Source: Naegleria lovaniensis
Lineage: Eukaryota; Heterolobosea; Eutetramitea; Acrasida; Naegleriidae
NCBI RefSeq assembly: GCF_003324165.1
Contig: NW_025407861.1
Coordinates: forward strand, 310,001 to 374,000
Reading direction: 5' to 3'
Length of the DNA: 64,000 nucleotides
The position numbers and the translations under genes were made by a program. A model generated the notes under the pieces. It worked only from the letters and a program-made list of their open reading frames with translations, had not been told where the DNA came from and ran no database searches. Within the stretch, counting starts at the first letter, position 1; every line of letters begins with the position of its first letter. Of this stretch, positions 53,839-64,000 are shown one piece after another.

Positions 53839-56800
53839 TTACACTGTTTTTTGAAGTTGTTGTTGCTGTTGTCTCAATGTACATTCTCGTTCAATCTTGT
53901 CGAGTTTATCATTGATAAACTTTCTAAAATCTGGATTTGATTGCATTTGAGAAAGATCACATAAAAGACTGGCGTTCACAGAGAGCATGCTTTCGTTACA
54001 GGTCACATTCTGAGCGGTGGAATTTCTAGAATGATCGTTCAAAAGAAATGGAGCGGATTGATGCTCATCTTGGATTTCATAATGTTCGTCATGAGAGGAT
54101 GTGTTCTGTTTGATGGTTGCCGCTTCTTCAATGGAAGAATTAACTGCTGCATCATCTTCTCCAAAACTATTGTGTATTTGTTCAGAATCTGTAACATATT
54201 TGTTACTATGAATAATCTGGGTCTCTTTTTGAGGATTGTCTTGAAGAATGCAATATTTCGATTCCATCTCTTCGAGTAAGGTTTTATCATGTGGATGATC
54301 CTCTATGTGATCCTCTGTTGCGTAGTCCTCTCGAGAATATGAATTTGGACAAGTCTCACGGCCGTCAATGATATCCAAGTCATAGGAAGAAGCTATTTTT
54401 CTGAGCCCTTCCTCAATGGATCGTATTCGTTCATCCATCATTGCTTGGACTGCAGAGTTTATACCGTTATTTGCGCTTTGAGCAGGTTTGGATGGAGCAT
54501 TTGGAGATGGTTGAAAATCTGGTGACTCACTACTATTTACAATCGTTGAACTCTTGTCTGGACGTTGATGTGGTGGTGTATTGTCATTGAGGGTTGGTGC
54601 TGTCTTGAATTTTAAAATACGAAGTTCCTCTCGTTCAATCTCTCCCCAAACTCGCTTGTACTCATCGTTTTCAATCAGTATATTTCTCAGTTTCACATTC
54701 ACTGATGTTGTTGTTGATTGAGGTGATGTTGAACGACTCTTTGACAGAGAAGATGACCGCTTTGGAGTCGATGATAGCTCGGTTGTTGTGTTGTTTAGTT
54801 GACCGCTGGATGTAATAGACTTGTTACTAGATGCAGAAGAAGGTCGTTGTTTTGGAGTGATAATCTTGGATGCATATCCGTTTTGAGCGTCCAACGATGT
54901 TGAATCAGCACTCATTAAGGTGCCAGCGTTGTGTGGCGTTGAAGCTCTGTGAGATACCACTTTTGGTTTGACATGAGCATATTTTTCTCTATTTTTTCTT
55001 GCAATCTCTTCGAGAGTAAGCTCTTTTGGATCAAAGCCGGCAGGTCGCGTTCTGTTGGAATTGGGCTGACTTGATGGAGTTTTGGCTCCACTTCTGCTAC
55101 TTGCACGGCTTGAGGGTGTGAAAGGCCTTGGGTTCAAAAAACCACTAGTGTTCGAAAAATTGCCACTCCTATTTAGAGATGTGAATGATGAATTTTGGTC
55201 ATCATTACTTGCGTCACAAGCATGCCCATTGGTCATTCGGCTTACATTTCTTGGAGTTTTTGGCGTCGATGAGGCACTATCTGCGTTAGCATCTGTTCCC
55301 AAGTTAGAAGAAGTGTCCAAATTGGAGACTATATTCTTGAATACAGAGCTCTTATTGAGCTGCTGATCCAGGTTCAAAATTTCTTCGAGTATTAGCTTTT
55401 CTTGTCGGTCAAATTGAATATTGTCATTGTGCGTGAGTGAAGATGATGTATTTCTTGAATTGAATCTGTTAGACTTGGGTGTGGAGATGGTGTTTGAAAT
55501 GTTATTGTTGTTTCTAGAAGGAGCTCGATAATGAGGTGAATGTCCCGAACGAGGGGATTTTACATTTCTGTTTCCAGTTTTTGACGAATTCGTGTTGACA
55601 TGGTCTGAAAAGTTGCTTCTATTCGTAGAAATCTGAGAGTGAAGTCTGCGATGAGGTGAGGTCGTTGCATTGGCTGCTGAGAATGAGGTTCGGCTATTGT
55701 TGATATTATTTGAGGAGCATCGAGAAGGTGACTGAGCAGAGGATGATGTTCGTATGCGAGAGGAGGAGCCAGGTCTAGGAGTGAAAACCTTAGAAGAATC
55801 TGCTGATGAATTTGGCAAGCAATGTAAGGATGAAGATCGTTTCATGGGTGACTTGGAGCTCACTGTTGGCGTCATTGCTGACATGCTATTACTACTGTTA
55901 TATAAAGTATATCTCTGCAATGGGGATGTGGTTCTTTGGAATGGGCTAGTACCAGCATTGTTTTTGTGATGAGGTGAGCTCGTTCGTGAGTATTCTGGAA
56001 TTTCTTCAGGAATTAAATTCAACTCCTCTCGAGCTTGCTCCTCATAATTAAAATTGTTCCTGGCTACAATTCTCTTTCGGCGTTCTTGCTCATAATGCTT
56101 GGACCCTTTGGGTGAGGGTGGCATGTTTACGGGCAACGATTTAACGTCATTGACCAACCTGCTGCTAAAGTTATGATTGGAATGGCTCGTTGAAGATGGA
56201 GAGGAGCTTCTCGATTTGTTGGAGGTCGTCATCATTCCCGTGTTTGACCTATTATTGTTACCAGAAGCATCCAGTATTGATGTGAATGTATCCCTACTAC
56301 TCACACTCTCTAACATGGCCTTAATATTCATATTCTTTAACTCCTCAATACGTTTCAACAAGTAGGACGATCGATCGTCGGAGAGATGTTTGTACTGTTG
56401 GTGAGCGAAATTGGTAGCTACTCGCCTTACTTCGGAAGAAACAGTAGGAGCAAAGTAGTGATGATTTTCAGATGGTGAGGAGGAAGTAGTTTCTTTGTTG
56501 TGATGTGATGATTGGCATGACGAGAAGGAAGAGTGTTCATTGTGTTGCTTGGGGTGGGATAATGAAGAAGACAAGGAAGGCTCGTAGGATGCCTTCTGGG
56601 GATGGAGAACAAAGTGGCGCTCAGCAAATTGATTAATGAGGTGTTCATGATCATCCTCCAAGCCTTCATCTCTATACATCATGTCATCATCGAGTTGATG
56701 ATCATCAAAATGATCTGCTTCATCATCATGAACATCAATTTCGTAAGAGTCCTCCTCCTCCCGTTGTACATCTCCTCGCGAGGTCATTTCGCTTCGGAAA

Positions 56801-57447
56801 TGTTGAAAAGCCTCCAATAATTCTTGTTTCTTCTTTCTTCTCCGAGAGCGAGACATTTCCAATAAATTCCTTACATAGCCTTCTTCATCCTCAATTTTTC
56901 CAACGTGATGAGGTGTATTGGGAGAAGAAGACTTTTTTGAATGAGCACTGAGTGGTGAGGGTGTTGAGGTGGCTGAAGATGGTAGAGGTGAGCCTACTCC
57001 TCCACTCTGCATTGGAGATGTTGTTGTTGCTGATGGTGATGCCCTCTTCTTTTGATTCCGTAATGAGGGTTGTTGAGAAGTCATCATGATCCCTCCGCTC
57101 AATGTTGTCGTCATACTCTCCATCCGTTTCAGATGATTATCGTCTGTGTTGTTGTTGTTGAACTGCTTGTTATTTTCCACTATTGAATTGCTAGCAAGCC
57201 CACTACTCTGAAGGTCGGATTCGTTCGTAGACAATGAGGCTTGTGTGCTTGGAGCAAGCTGCAGCATTGTTTTTTGGTTGATGCAGATTTTGAGTGGGCT
57301 CGCTTTCGCGCCAAAATCACTTCCAATCATCCAATTAACGGGATGGGAATGATTTAAATTCATACATCCATCAAGTCGAATGAAATGATGGATTTTAGCA
57401 AAGATCATGATTTGATATAATAATGGAGGAGAACTTGTGTTGGCCAT
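53839..57447 (-). CDS. Ser/Asn-rich low-complexity protein, 1202 aa
   Basis: A single frame from ATG 57447. Residues 1-70 are ordered (MIFAKIHHFIRLDGCMNLN), and most of the rest is disordered: Ser/Thr/Pro/Asn repeats with many S-P sites. Two ordered helical stretches stand out: about 190-240 (SRSRRRKKKQELLEAFQHFR, then acidic Asp/His-rich) and the C-terminal 70 residues (DKLDKIERECTLRQQQQQLQ), both coiled-coil-like. The repeated pattern of short conserved islands in disordered sequence suggests a scaffold or microtubule-associated protein. No catalytic or membrane feature. The family is not recognised. Confidence 0.7.
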   Translation of the reverse strand: MANTSSPPLLYQIMIFAKIHHFIRLDGCMNLNHSHPVNWMIGSDFGAKASPLKICINQKTMLQLAPSTQASLSTNESDLQSSGLASNSIVENNKQFNNNNTDDNHLKRMESMTTTLSGGIMMTSQQPSLRNQKKRASPSATTTSPMQSGGVGSPLPSSATSTPSPLSAHSKKSSSPNTPHHVGKIEDEEGYVRNLLEMSRSRRRKKKQELLEAFQHFRSEMTSRGDVQREEEDSYEIDVHDDEADHFDDHQLDDDMMYRDEGLEDDHEHLINQFAERHFVLHPQKASYEPSLSSSLSHPKQHNEHSSFSSCQSSHHNKETTSSSPSENHHYFAPTVSSEVRRVATNFAHQQYKHLSDDRSSYLLKRIEELKNMNIKAMLESVSSRDTFTSILDASGNNNRSNTGMMTTSNKSRSSSPSSTSHSNHNFSSRLVNDVKSLPVNMPPSPKGSKHYEQERRKRIVARNNFNYEEQAREELNLIPEEIPEYSRTSSPHHKNNAGTSPFQRTTSPLQRYTLYNSSNSMSAMTPTVSSKSPMKRSSSLHCLPNSSADSSKVFTPRPGSSSRIRTSSSAQSPSRCSSNNINNSRTSFSAANATTSPHRRLHSQISTNRSNFSDHVNTNSSKTGNRNVKSPRSGHSPHYRAPSRNNNNISNTISTPKSNRFNSRNTSSSLTHNDNIQFDRQEKLILEEILNLDQQLNKSSVFKNIVSNLDTSSNLGTDANADSASSTPKTPRNVSRMTNGHACDASNDDQNSSFTSLNRSGNFSNTSGFLNPRPFTPSSRASSRSGAKTPSSQPNSNRTRPAGFDPKELTLEEIARKNREKYAHVKPKVVSHRASTPHNAGTLMSADSTSLDAQNGYASKIITPKQRPSSASSNKSITSSGQLNNTTTELSSTPKRSSSLSKSRSTSPQSTTTSVNVKLRNILIENDEYKRVWGEIEREELRILKFKTAPTLNDNTPPHQRPDKSSTIVNSSESPDFQPSPNAPSKPAQSANNGINSAVQAMMDERIRSIEEGLRKIASSYDLDIIDGRETCPNSYSREDYATEDHIEDHPHDKTLLEEMESKYCILQDNPQKETQIIHSNKYVTDSEQIHNSFGEDDAAVNSSIEEAATIKQNTSSHDEHYEIQDEHQSAPFLLNDHSRNSTAQNVTCNESMLSVNASLLCDLSQMQSNPDFRKFINDKLDKIERECTLRQQQQQLQKTV

Positions 57448-57962
57448 GACTTGCCTCCATCAATGACCACTACCGAGCTTGAACAATGGGAAACAAAATG
57501 ATAATGTGCTTCGTGTGTTTGCTCGAACCACAAGATAATGAAAAAAAATTGATGACAACCACCCGGTTGTGAAGTCGATCGAACGTGGTTCTGTCATATC
57601 TTCGGCAAGAACAACCACATGTCCAAATTGGTTTTCTCTCATGTTATTTCATCATTCGTTCTTCACCCAACAAACGATCTATTGATCATTTCCACCACAA
57701 CAATTAATTCCACACAATTGCAAATTACTGTCATCATTAAACAATAATTTCGCCTGAGCCAGTATCGTATCCAATCATACAGTGGCAAGCTGTGTGAAAA
57801 TTGAATCCATGAAGATGAGGTTGGCATAATTGGTGTCGAATGCCTTGAACGGACGAAAGGTTTTTTGTTTGGACCAATGGTTGATGGCGGGTAAAAATAG
57901 TTTATTGAGGGGCGATTTTTCATTGGTTGCGATTTTATTGTTGTAACGCACCGTTGTGTTTT
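57448..57962. other. Intergenic, promoter side of two divergent units
   Basis: About 515 bp without a supported gene. Short minus-strand frames (60-107 codons) occur but carry no motifs and overlap the putative promoter of the 52-codon gene. Confidence 0.4.
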
Positions 57963-57970
57963 TATAAATA
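57963..57970 (+). promoter_or_regulatory. TATA box (TATAAATA)
   Basis: A canonical TATAAATA lies 109 bases upstream of the ATG at 58079. It is one of few clear TATA elements in the window and points to a strongly transcribed short gene. Confidence 0.45.
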
Positions 57971-58078
57971 GCCAAACCGTACCCAACGGTAAAAGTTGCG
58001 AAAAAATTGCGTTGATTCAAAACGATCATTCAACAACTCACATTCTAAAGAACCATTCTCCTAAACCCGCATCACAAA

Positions 58079-58237
58079 ATGCTCTCTCACGCTTCCGTAA
58101 CTGCTGCCAAGATGGTCCACTCAAATCCATCCCGAAACTTTAGACCAGTGTGTCGAAATGGAGATTGTGTTGGAAATATTCTGGATATGGCTTTGGTGAA
58201 TAGACAATTATTGATGGCCAAGAAGAACAAGATTTAA
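58079..58237 (+). CDS. Possible small protein of 52 aa
   Basis: The 53-codon frame (ATG in context CACAAAATGC to TAA at 58235-58237) begins MLSHASVTAAKMVH and ends LLMAKKNKI. The N-terminal 15 residues are free of acidic residues and could be a weak mitochondrial presequence-like helix; the middle holds two cysteines (VCRNGDCVG). A TATA box lies about 110 bp upstream and a CA-rich leader precedes the start. No overlapping better frame exists here. I recognise no family. Small size makes chance occurrence possible, so the promoter context carries much of the weight. Confidence 0.5.
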   Translation: MLSHASVTAAKMVHSNPSRNFRPVCRNGDCVGNILDMALVNRQLLMAKKNKI

Positions 58238-58716
58238 ACATGTTCATTTGTTCGCATTAGTGGACTCTAGGATCAACTCATTCACCTTTACGAATATTTT
58301 CCTTTGAGTTTTGAGGGTTTTTGTTACTGCGCTTCTTGTCGTATTGAGCGACAAAGCTCGTAACATGACAAGCTGGATGTGCATCGCACTTGGATCTCTC
58401 TATCGAGAGATTATGAAAACAATCTGAATCAGCATTGTCTTGCTCTCGAATTCTTTCCATTTCTCAATCTCCTCATCTCTCTCCCAACAATTTTGATTTG
58501 CGGCTTTTACTTCAATTTTCCAATATAAACAAATTTAATGATTTTACTTCACACCAAATTATTTGTCGTTATCTCGCTTTGAACATGATTTTGTGTCTGA
58601 ATGAGTCAACAACCAAATTTTGCTGTTTGCTTGAGACTCGCCCAATCTTATTTGCATGAAAAGAACTCGCAATTTATCGAAAAACCACTCATTCGATAAT
58701 TTATTTTCCAACATGA
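58238..58716. other. Intergenic between convergent units
   Basis: About 480 bp, AT-rich, no gene or RNA recognised. It contains the 3' ends of the small gene and of the zinc-finger gene. Confidence 0.45.
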
Positions 58717-61700
58717 TCACTCTTTAGAGTGAACATTCCGATTGTGTCTTCTCAAATTGCTGGCTGTGGTGAATGCTTTACCACAACCCTCAATTTCACA
58801 CAGATAGGGTCTTTCACCTGTGTGTCGACGAATGTGCACCTTAATATCGCTCTTTCTCTTGAATTTTCTGTTGCAAAACGAGCATTCAAATCCTTCATTG
58901 TTCTCAAGTTCAATAATTCCAATTTGACTTGCTGTAATGTGAGATTTTCGTTTCTTCTTGGTGGGTGAATGGGGAGTGTCATCATGAAGATCCGAGGCAG
59001 AATCTTCGCCATGATGGCCTTCTTCGTCATCTGAAACATTTGGAGACGTTTCCATAGCAGCTTCGTCTTGAGAATGGAATACGGGTTGGGACGCTGCTTG
59101 GTGGTGATGTGAATCAGTTGTCTGTGACACATGTTGTTGAGATGAAGAAAAGGTGGATTGCGATGGCATCATTAGAGCGCTTCCAGAGTCTTGCTTAATT
59201 TTGATTCGTTTGGTTTTTCCCTTTTCTGTTGCAGCACTGCTCGTCACGATATGGGTGTGCATGACTGGTGTCATGTTTTCAGTCGATATTTCGTGTTGTT
59301 GTTGCTGCTTGTCCTTCTTGGGTTTTGACTTGCGTTTTTGTGGCGTCAAAGGAGATGTGGTAAATGCTTGAGCTTGGTGGATATTCTCTTCCGTGACGTT
59401 GGAGAAATTGAACTGTTTTTGCTTTCTTGACGCATTTGAGGGTGCTGTATTGACATTTTTCATGGACATCATGTGGTGATTGGTATTCATGTTCTGTTGT
59501 TGCTGCTGCTGATGTTGTTGATGCAATTTTGAAAACAATGGGTTCACAGCTCCCCCAATCATGGCATGAGTTGGAGAGGTTAATCTTGATGAATGTTGTT
59601 GTTGTTGATCCACAAATTGTGACGTTGCATTACTTCCAAAATTCATGCTATTCCTTTCACCAGTGCTATTGACATTGGATCCCATTAGAAATTGTTGCTG
59701 TTCCATACTCCTAGAAGAGGTACCTTGATGACGTGAGGACGATGATAATTGTTGTAAATTGGCAGAGGTTGGGGAGGAAGCAGCACTTGTTTCAATAAAT
59801 CTCTGAAGTACAGAAGGATCAATAGACATGGAGCTGTTCATATTATTGAATGACTTGTTGCTCTGGAAAGAATTGCTAGTGTTGCTACTACCCAGAATAT
59901 TTGAGCCAGTAATATGACTACCACCAATGCTTCCTTGTTGTGAGCTTGTAAATCTAAAGTTGCTATTAAAGTGAGAGGAGTTCGAATGTTGAACGCCATT
60001 ATTTTTCCCACTTCCCAACGAGGTATTGTTATTCACATTCGATTTAAATGGTTGATTCTGTGTTTGTGTGGGTGGAGGATTAAAATTAAAAGACCCGGCA
60101 CTATTTGAGACACTTTCATTATAGGCACTTGCTTGCTTTTGTTGTTGCTGCAACGTGAGAGCAAACAAAGAGGCAAGATCAATACCACTTTTTTGAGCAT
60201 ATAAAATTCCCTGAAGTAAGGTGTCCGTGCTAATGTTGAAAAAGTTATTTGTATCAATAGATCCCACGCTGTGAGTATCATTATTTGGTGATTGCATTGA
60301 ATGGCTGTTTGTGGGAGATTGCATGGTTTGACTCAAATGTAATCCCATATTGCTGTTGGAAGCAGTATTTTGCTGATTGTAATTGTGGTTCATTTGGTTC
60401 ATTTCCATTAGTTTATGCTGTTGATGTTGTTGCTGCTGAGTGTTCACAGAGCTTCCTCTACTTGGTGCATTCTGCATGGTGACGTTCATATTGTTACTTG
60501 TAGAGAAATCTTCATAAGTAGATACCATTGGTGCAGTAGTCTGATTGGTTTTCGTATTGTCTGTTGTAGCTGCAACAAATTCATAATTTTGCAGAGATCG
60601 CTTCATATTGTTGAAGGACGACGAGATGGTCTCTGAGGCGCTACTGTTCATTGAATTTTGGTTGGCTGAGGCAGCAGTCGTCGTCGAGGAGTAGTGTGGT
60701 GTTGCCGATTGTGAATGGGTGACACCAGCATTACCAGATGTCAATTTTTGAGTGGATGGTACAAAGAAATTCCCAGAATTGCTCGAAACTGGAATATTGT
60801 CGAGCGAAATGTTTAGAAAAGGGTTGGAATTAATGTTGGATGATTCCCAAAAGTTTTGTTGCGCGGATTGAGAGGAATTGTTCAAATTTTGAAGGGATGA
60901 ACCTTCTTTTTGAGGAGGGTTTGGAGTAGGGAAGGAAGCAGGTTGAAGAGGAGTGGTTGGTGTGTTTAAGAAAGAGCTTAGTGAGCCGCTTGATGTTTCG
61001 TGTTTCATGGAGTTTCCAAAGCCCTTTCTAGTAGGGTTGTCAATGAGACTCGTGTTGGACACAGATACTGTCAAGCTACCGCCATTGTTCAAGTTATTGC
61101 TGCTATTGAAGCCCAATAGACCCATGTTTTGATTGTGAGAGCTCGTGGAGGCAAAGAATGCATCCACTACTGAGCTACTGTGGTGCAATGAGGGTGCAAT
61201 GGCGTCCTCTTCCATAATATTCATAAATTCATTGTCCTCAAAATTGATCATGTCTTCATAGGTCAATCCAAAATCGTCTCCACTCAATGCAGTGTTTAAC
61301 ATGTACTGATTGGGATCATCAGATTCCATTGCATTAACATCCATATCACTGCTGCCACTTTGTGTATTGGCACCCTGATTTTTCATGACATCCATAGAAA
61401 TGTTATTTTCAGAGAGTCGTTCTTCTGTGAGCGCATCATGACTGTGAGATGCTGAGCTAGTACCATCTTTGGGTTCTCCACCACCTAGCGAGGAAATTGG
61501 TAAACCGCCAGAAGAGGATCTACCACGTTCCGAATGTTGCTGTTTCTGTTGCTCAAATAATTCAGCTCTTCTCGATCCAACAATTCCTCTAATTTTTGAT
61601 CTGAGTGACGATTGTTTTTTCACAATATTATTTCCAAAGTGAGCATAACATGTTTGTTTTCTCTTTGAACTTTCAACCATCTTTGCAATTGGTCTCAAAT

Positions 61701-63108
61701 AAATAATTTCCGAGTTTTGATTATTATTTGAGTTCAAATAGGGATCATCCTTATTACTGGTTAAAAGTGCATAGATGGATGGAAGTTTAACTGTAGGAGG
61801 TTCCGAAGACAATGCAGGTATCAGTGTATTGTTACTTCTTCTAGAGGTTGCGTTTGAAATTGTTGTTGATGATGTTGGAGGAGGATTTGGAATGGATGCT
61901 TCAGCAGCATTATTTGATGACGGCACAGTGATTGTAGTGGTTTTTGAAAATTTAGTTTGAAGCTGTTGTGAAGAAATGACGCTAGGATGACTGCTGCTAC
62001 TCGTTGTTGTTGCTGTTGTTGTCGTCGTGGAAGGAGTAGGTCCCGATGGGGCCATGCTGTTAGTTAAGTTTGATTTTCCGCTGCTCGTATTATTGCTAGC
62101 AGTAGTGTATGGTGAATGACTGGATGAAATATTCATCATCGGAGTTGTAGCTGGGGTGCTTGTATTGGAGGATGGTGGAAAAGTTAGAGAGGAAGGGTTG
62201 GTATGAAAGGAAGTATTGGCTACAGCAGATGCTTTTGGAGAGAATGCTTGTTGTTGTTGAGAGGGATGAGTGGAAAGTCTACCACTTGTGGTTACTTGTG
62301 GTGGTGTTGTAGAGGTGGCTGATGCTGCTCCTGCTGATGGTTGTTGCATCATTAGGCTTCCACCGCTACTGCTCATCGTTACGGAAGATGATGATGATAT
62401 CGAATGAAGATGATGATGGGAAGAAGAAGAGGAAGGATGAATGGATGCCGATGGAGATGGCAATACCGAGAGAGCTCTCTGGTCTTCCTCTTGAAATGAT
62501 GACTGCCCGTAGTTTTGATGATGAATAGGCTCTCCGCTCTTACTAGTTTCCAACAATGGAGTTTTGAAAGTATTGATGGTGGTGGTATTTTGTTGTGGAT
62601 GGATGAAATGATGATGATTATACAATGATGATTGCTGTGCTTTGGAATGACGATTTCTCGGCGAATCAAGTTGAGTATAATGCGATGAATTGCTGCTCCA
62701 GCTACTGCTTCCACTACTGCTGCTGCTAGGATGAAGGGAAGAAGAACTGGAAGCAGAATGAATGTGTTGTTGTACTTGTTGCTGTGGTAGCAATCGTTGT
62801 TGTACTTGTTGCTGAGGAGTATGATGATCCGAAGAAAGAGTTCTCCTTCTCGTAATTGCATCAACCGTGGTGGTGGTACTGCTGCTGCTGCTACTACAAG
62901 AAGTCCCGACAGGAGGAGAGATGAGGGCAATATTTTGTTGTGTGGTTGTGCTGGTTGAGGATAGTGGTTCTGCTACAACAGCTGTTGTGGGATGATGAAG
63001 AAGGGATGAACAAGAAGAGGTCGTGCTCGAAGTGTTGTTTCCAATGGGGAGGTTGTTACTCGTTAATGCTGTTGTCGTTGTTGAGGAAGGAGGAAATATG
63101 GTCTGCAT
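58717..63108 (-). CDS. C2H2 zinc-finger transcription factor with very long low-complexity region
   Basis: A single frame of 1463 aa. The last 60 residues hold two C2H2 zinc fingers: CSFC...H-x3-H, a TGERPY linker and CEIEGC...H-x4-H, as in sequence-specific DNA-binding factors. Two fingers and a Kruppel-type linker suffice to bind about 6 bp. The preceding 1400 residues are mostly Ser/Thr/Asn/Gln-rich tracts with Gln runs, consistent with disordered activation domains. Acidic patches occur before the fingers (SDDEEGHHGEDSASDLHDD), and basic KKKRK-type signals fit nuclear import. An island near residue 490 (KQTCYAHFGNNIVKKQSSLR) may be a conserved motif. It should be nuclear. The start at 63108 is the first ATG of the frame; later Met codons would also fit. 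Confidence 0.85.
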   Translation of the reverse strand: MQTIFPPSSTTTTALTSNNLPIGNNTSSTTSSCSSLLHHPTTAVVAEPLSSTSTTTQQNIALISPPVGTSCSSSSSSTTTTVDAITRRRTLSSDHHTPQQQVQQRLLPQQQVQQHIHSASSSSSLHPSSSSSGSSSWSSNSSHYTQLDSPRNRHSKAQQSSLYNHHHFIHPQQNTTTINTFKTPLLETSKSGEPIHHQNYGQSSFQEEDQRALSVLPSPSASIHPSSSSSHHHLHSISSSSSVTMSSSGGSLMMQQPSAGAASATSTTPPQVTTSGRLSTHPSQQQQAFSPKASAVANTSFHTNPSSLTFPPSSNTSTPATTPMMNISSSHSPYTTASNNTSSGKSNLTNSMAPSGPTPSTTTTTATTTSSSSHPSVISSQQLQTKFSKTTTITVPSSNNAAEASIPNPPPTSSTTISNATSRRSNNTLIPALSSEPPTVKLPSIYALLTSNKDDPYLNSNNNQNSEIIYLRPIAKMVESSKRKQTCYAHFGNNIVKKQSSLRSKIRGIVGSRRAELFEQQKQQHSERGRSSSGGLPISSLGGGEPKDGTSSASHSHDALTEERLSENNISMDVMKNQGANTQSGSSDMDVNAMESDDPNQYMLNTALSGDDFGLTYEDMINFEDNEFMNIMEEDAIAPSLHHSSSVVDAFFASTSSHNQNMGLLGFNSSNNLNNGGSLTVSVSNTSLIDNPTRKGFGNSMKHETSSGSLSSFLNTPTTPLQPASFPTPNPPQKEGSSLQNLNNSSQSAQQNFWESSNINSNPFLNISLDNIPVSSNSGNFFVPSTQKLTSGNAGVTHSQSATPHYSSTTTAASANQNSMNSSASETISSSFNNMKRSLQNYEFVAATTDNTKTNQTTAPMVSTYEDFSTSNNMNVTMQNAPSRGSSVNTQQQQHQQHKLMEMNQMNHNYNQQNTASNSNMGLHLSQTMQSPTNSHSMQSPNNDTHSVGSIDTNNFFNISTDTLLQGILYAQKSGIDLASLFALTLQQQQKQASAYNESVSNSAGSFNFNPPPTQTQNQPFKSNVNNNTSLGSGKNNGVQHSNSSHFNSNFRFTSSQQGSIGGSHITGSNILGSSNTSNSFQSNKSFNNMNSSMSIDPSVLQRFIETSAASSPTSANLQQLSSSSRHQGTSSRSMEQQQFLMGSNVNSTGERNSMNFGSNATSQFVDQQQQHSSRLTSPTHAMIGGAVNPLFSKLHQQHQQQQQQNMNTNHHMMSMKNVNTAPSNASRKQKQFNFSNVTEENIHQAQAFTTSPLTPQKRKSKPKKDKQQQQHEISTENMTPVMHTHIVTSSAATEKGKTKRIKIKQDSGSALMMPSQSTFSSSQQHVSQTTDSHHHQAASQPVFHSQDEAAMETSPNVSDDEEGHHGEDSASDLHDDTPHSPTKKKRKSHITASQIGIIELENNEGFECSFCNRKFKRKSDIKVHIRRHTGERPYLCEIEGCGKAFTTASNLRRHNRNVHSKE

Positions 63109-64000
63109 GATGTTGTGTTCTCGTTCTTCCTTTTTTGTTGTTGGTTTGGTGGGATGAATTCAATAAGAATGGATAGGTCTTTTTTGTAATCATTTCAAAT
63201 ATTTGCGCATGAATGGAAGTTTGGGTTATGAGAGTCGATAATAGAAATATTGCAACATCATCAATGAGGGATTCAATGATAGTAGTAGTAGTAGTAAATG
63301 TCATAGTCAAACATTGAATCCACATGATCCATATTGTATATATTTCAATTTCATTTCAAATAATCATGTGGTCGATGAAAACGACAATAGTTCAATTCAC
63401 AAGAACAGTAAGAAACGGATGAAAAGGGAAGATCTCTTTGTTTGAAATACCTACCTTTCAAGAATCCTTTTCAGAATCTCTATTTCAACAATTGTTAGTT
63501 TCAAAAGACATACGAAAAAAGTACCCACAAGCACACACATGTGGGTAAAGTGGCATGTGCGCCAAGAAATATATATTGGGTTGAACATCATCACGTCGAG
63601 CATTAATTGTTGTTGTTGTTTTGATGATCATCAGGAAAAGTGTATTCAGTACGGAAAGAACTTGAGATGTTTACATACATGATATTGTTGATTCGGAAAG
63701 CTTGCACTACTACTCGTCTCTATCGGTTTAATTCGACCACCCGGGTGGATGGATTTATGTGGAACGAGTTGGAGTTGGTGGTTTGAAACAAATCAATGAG
63801 GATCTTCTTCTTGTCGAATGGTTTTTGATTGTACTAGAGCTTGTTAGTAGTGATTGTGTGAGCGTTTTAGTGCTCGTTGTTGCTGTTGAAGGAGGGTTTT
63901 GTCGAGGAAGTGTTTCTCTTCTTCGTAAAATGTGCCAAAAGTCAACGCAGTTTTTTTCTTCAAAATAACCCAAAAAGTAAATATTTAGAACACGAGGGTA
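63109..64000. other. Upstream region of the zinc-finger gene, no gene supported
   Basis: About 890 bp. It has short GT-rich and TAG-repeat runs (a TAGTAGTAGTAG run near 63280) and short frames with no motifs, including 63759-63968, which is Val/Leu-rich but not convincing. It probably contains the promoter and 5' leader of the minus-strand gene. Confidence 0.45.

Noticed and set aside
62379-62930. 183-codon minus frame in the zinc-finger gene
   Set aside because: Shifted frame through Ser/Gln/His codon repeats of the real gene.
63759-63968. 69-codon plus frame at the window end
   Set aside because: Val/Leu-rich without motif, in the likely promoter or leader of the zinc-finger gene, and mirrored by a similar minus frame.
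1-64000. CRISPR array or prokaryotic operon
   Set aside because: No regularly spaced repeats; introns and gene content are eukaryotic.
1-64000. tRNA and rRNA genes
   Set aside because: I looked for T-loop TTCGAA-type signals in the gene gaps; the hits (near 3350, 10510 and 23090) lack matching acceptor and anticodon stems.

Overview
The window looks like nuclear DNA of a free-living heterolobosean amoeba, most likely a Naegleria species. This rests on AT-rich sequence, genes packed a few hundred bases apart on both strands, very short GT-AG introns (42-76 nt in most genes, donors GTAAGT or GTAGGT), Ser/Asn/Gln-rich proteins, a heterotrimeric G-alpha, a hybrid histidine kinase, Nup160 and SMC proteins, and Fanzor-type (eukaryotic TnpB-like) nuclease relics. 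Fanzor proteins are known from Naegleria. The species is inference; no rRNA or other marker is present.

Layout. 1-2933: tail of one gene and a full tandem paralog of secreted glycoside-hydrolase-like proteins. 2934-5923: a gene-poor, decayed region with a dispersed repeat and the RuvC-III/zinc-ribbon end of a Fanzor. 5924-20299: single-pass membrane protein, SAM methyltransferase, seven-helix TOM1/TPRA1-like receptor, soluble GAF-PAS hybrid histidine kinase, small membrane protein, SLC13-type permease with two RCK-C domains, and a CorA-type magnesium transporter with an in-frame TAG. 20300-23439: a second decayed region with another Fanzor relic (RuvC-I to the central region), a nuclease-like ORF fragment and an inverted copy of the repeat seen at 3.8-4.2 kb. 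23440-64000: dense housekeeping and signalling genes: a 1530-aa helical protein, G-alpha, a prominin-like five-helix protein, a coiled-coil protein, Nup160, a Cys-rich surface protein, a multi-pass membrane protein, an RCC1 propeller, an HTATIP2-like oxidoreductase, an LMBRD2-like protein, a divergent SMC2-like ATPase, a Ser-rich 1202-aa protein, a possible 52-aa gene behind a TATA box, and a C2H2 zinc-finger protein.

The genes do not form one pathway. Recurring themes are signalling (histidine kinase, G-alpha, seven-helix receptor), membrane transport and surface proteins. The most noteworthy system is the pair of decayed Fanzor loci about 16 kb apart. Each lies downstream, in the same relative orientation, of a copy of one repeat family, so both probably descend from one Fanzor-bearing transposon family. 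All exon joins were derived by eye from splice motifs, reading phase and protein continuity, without RNA evidence.
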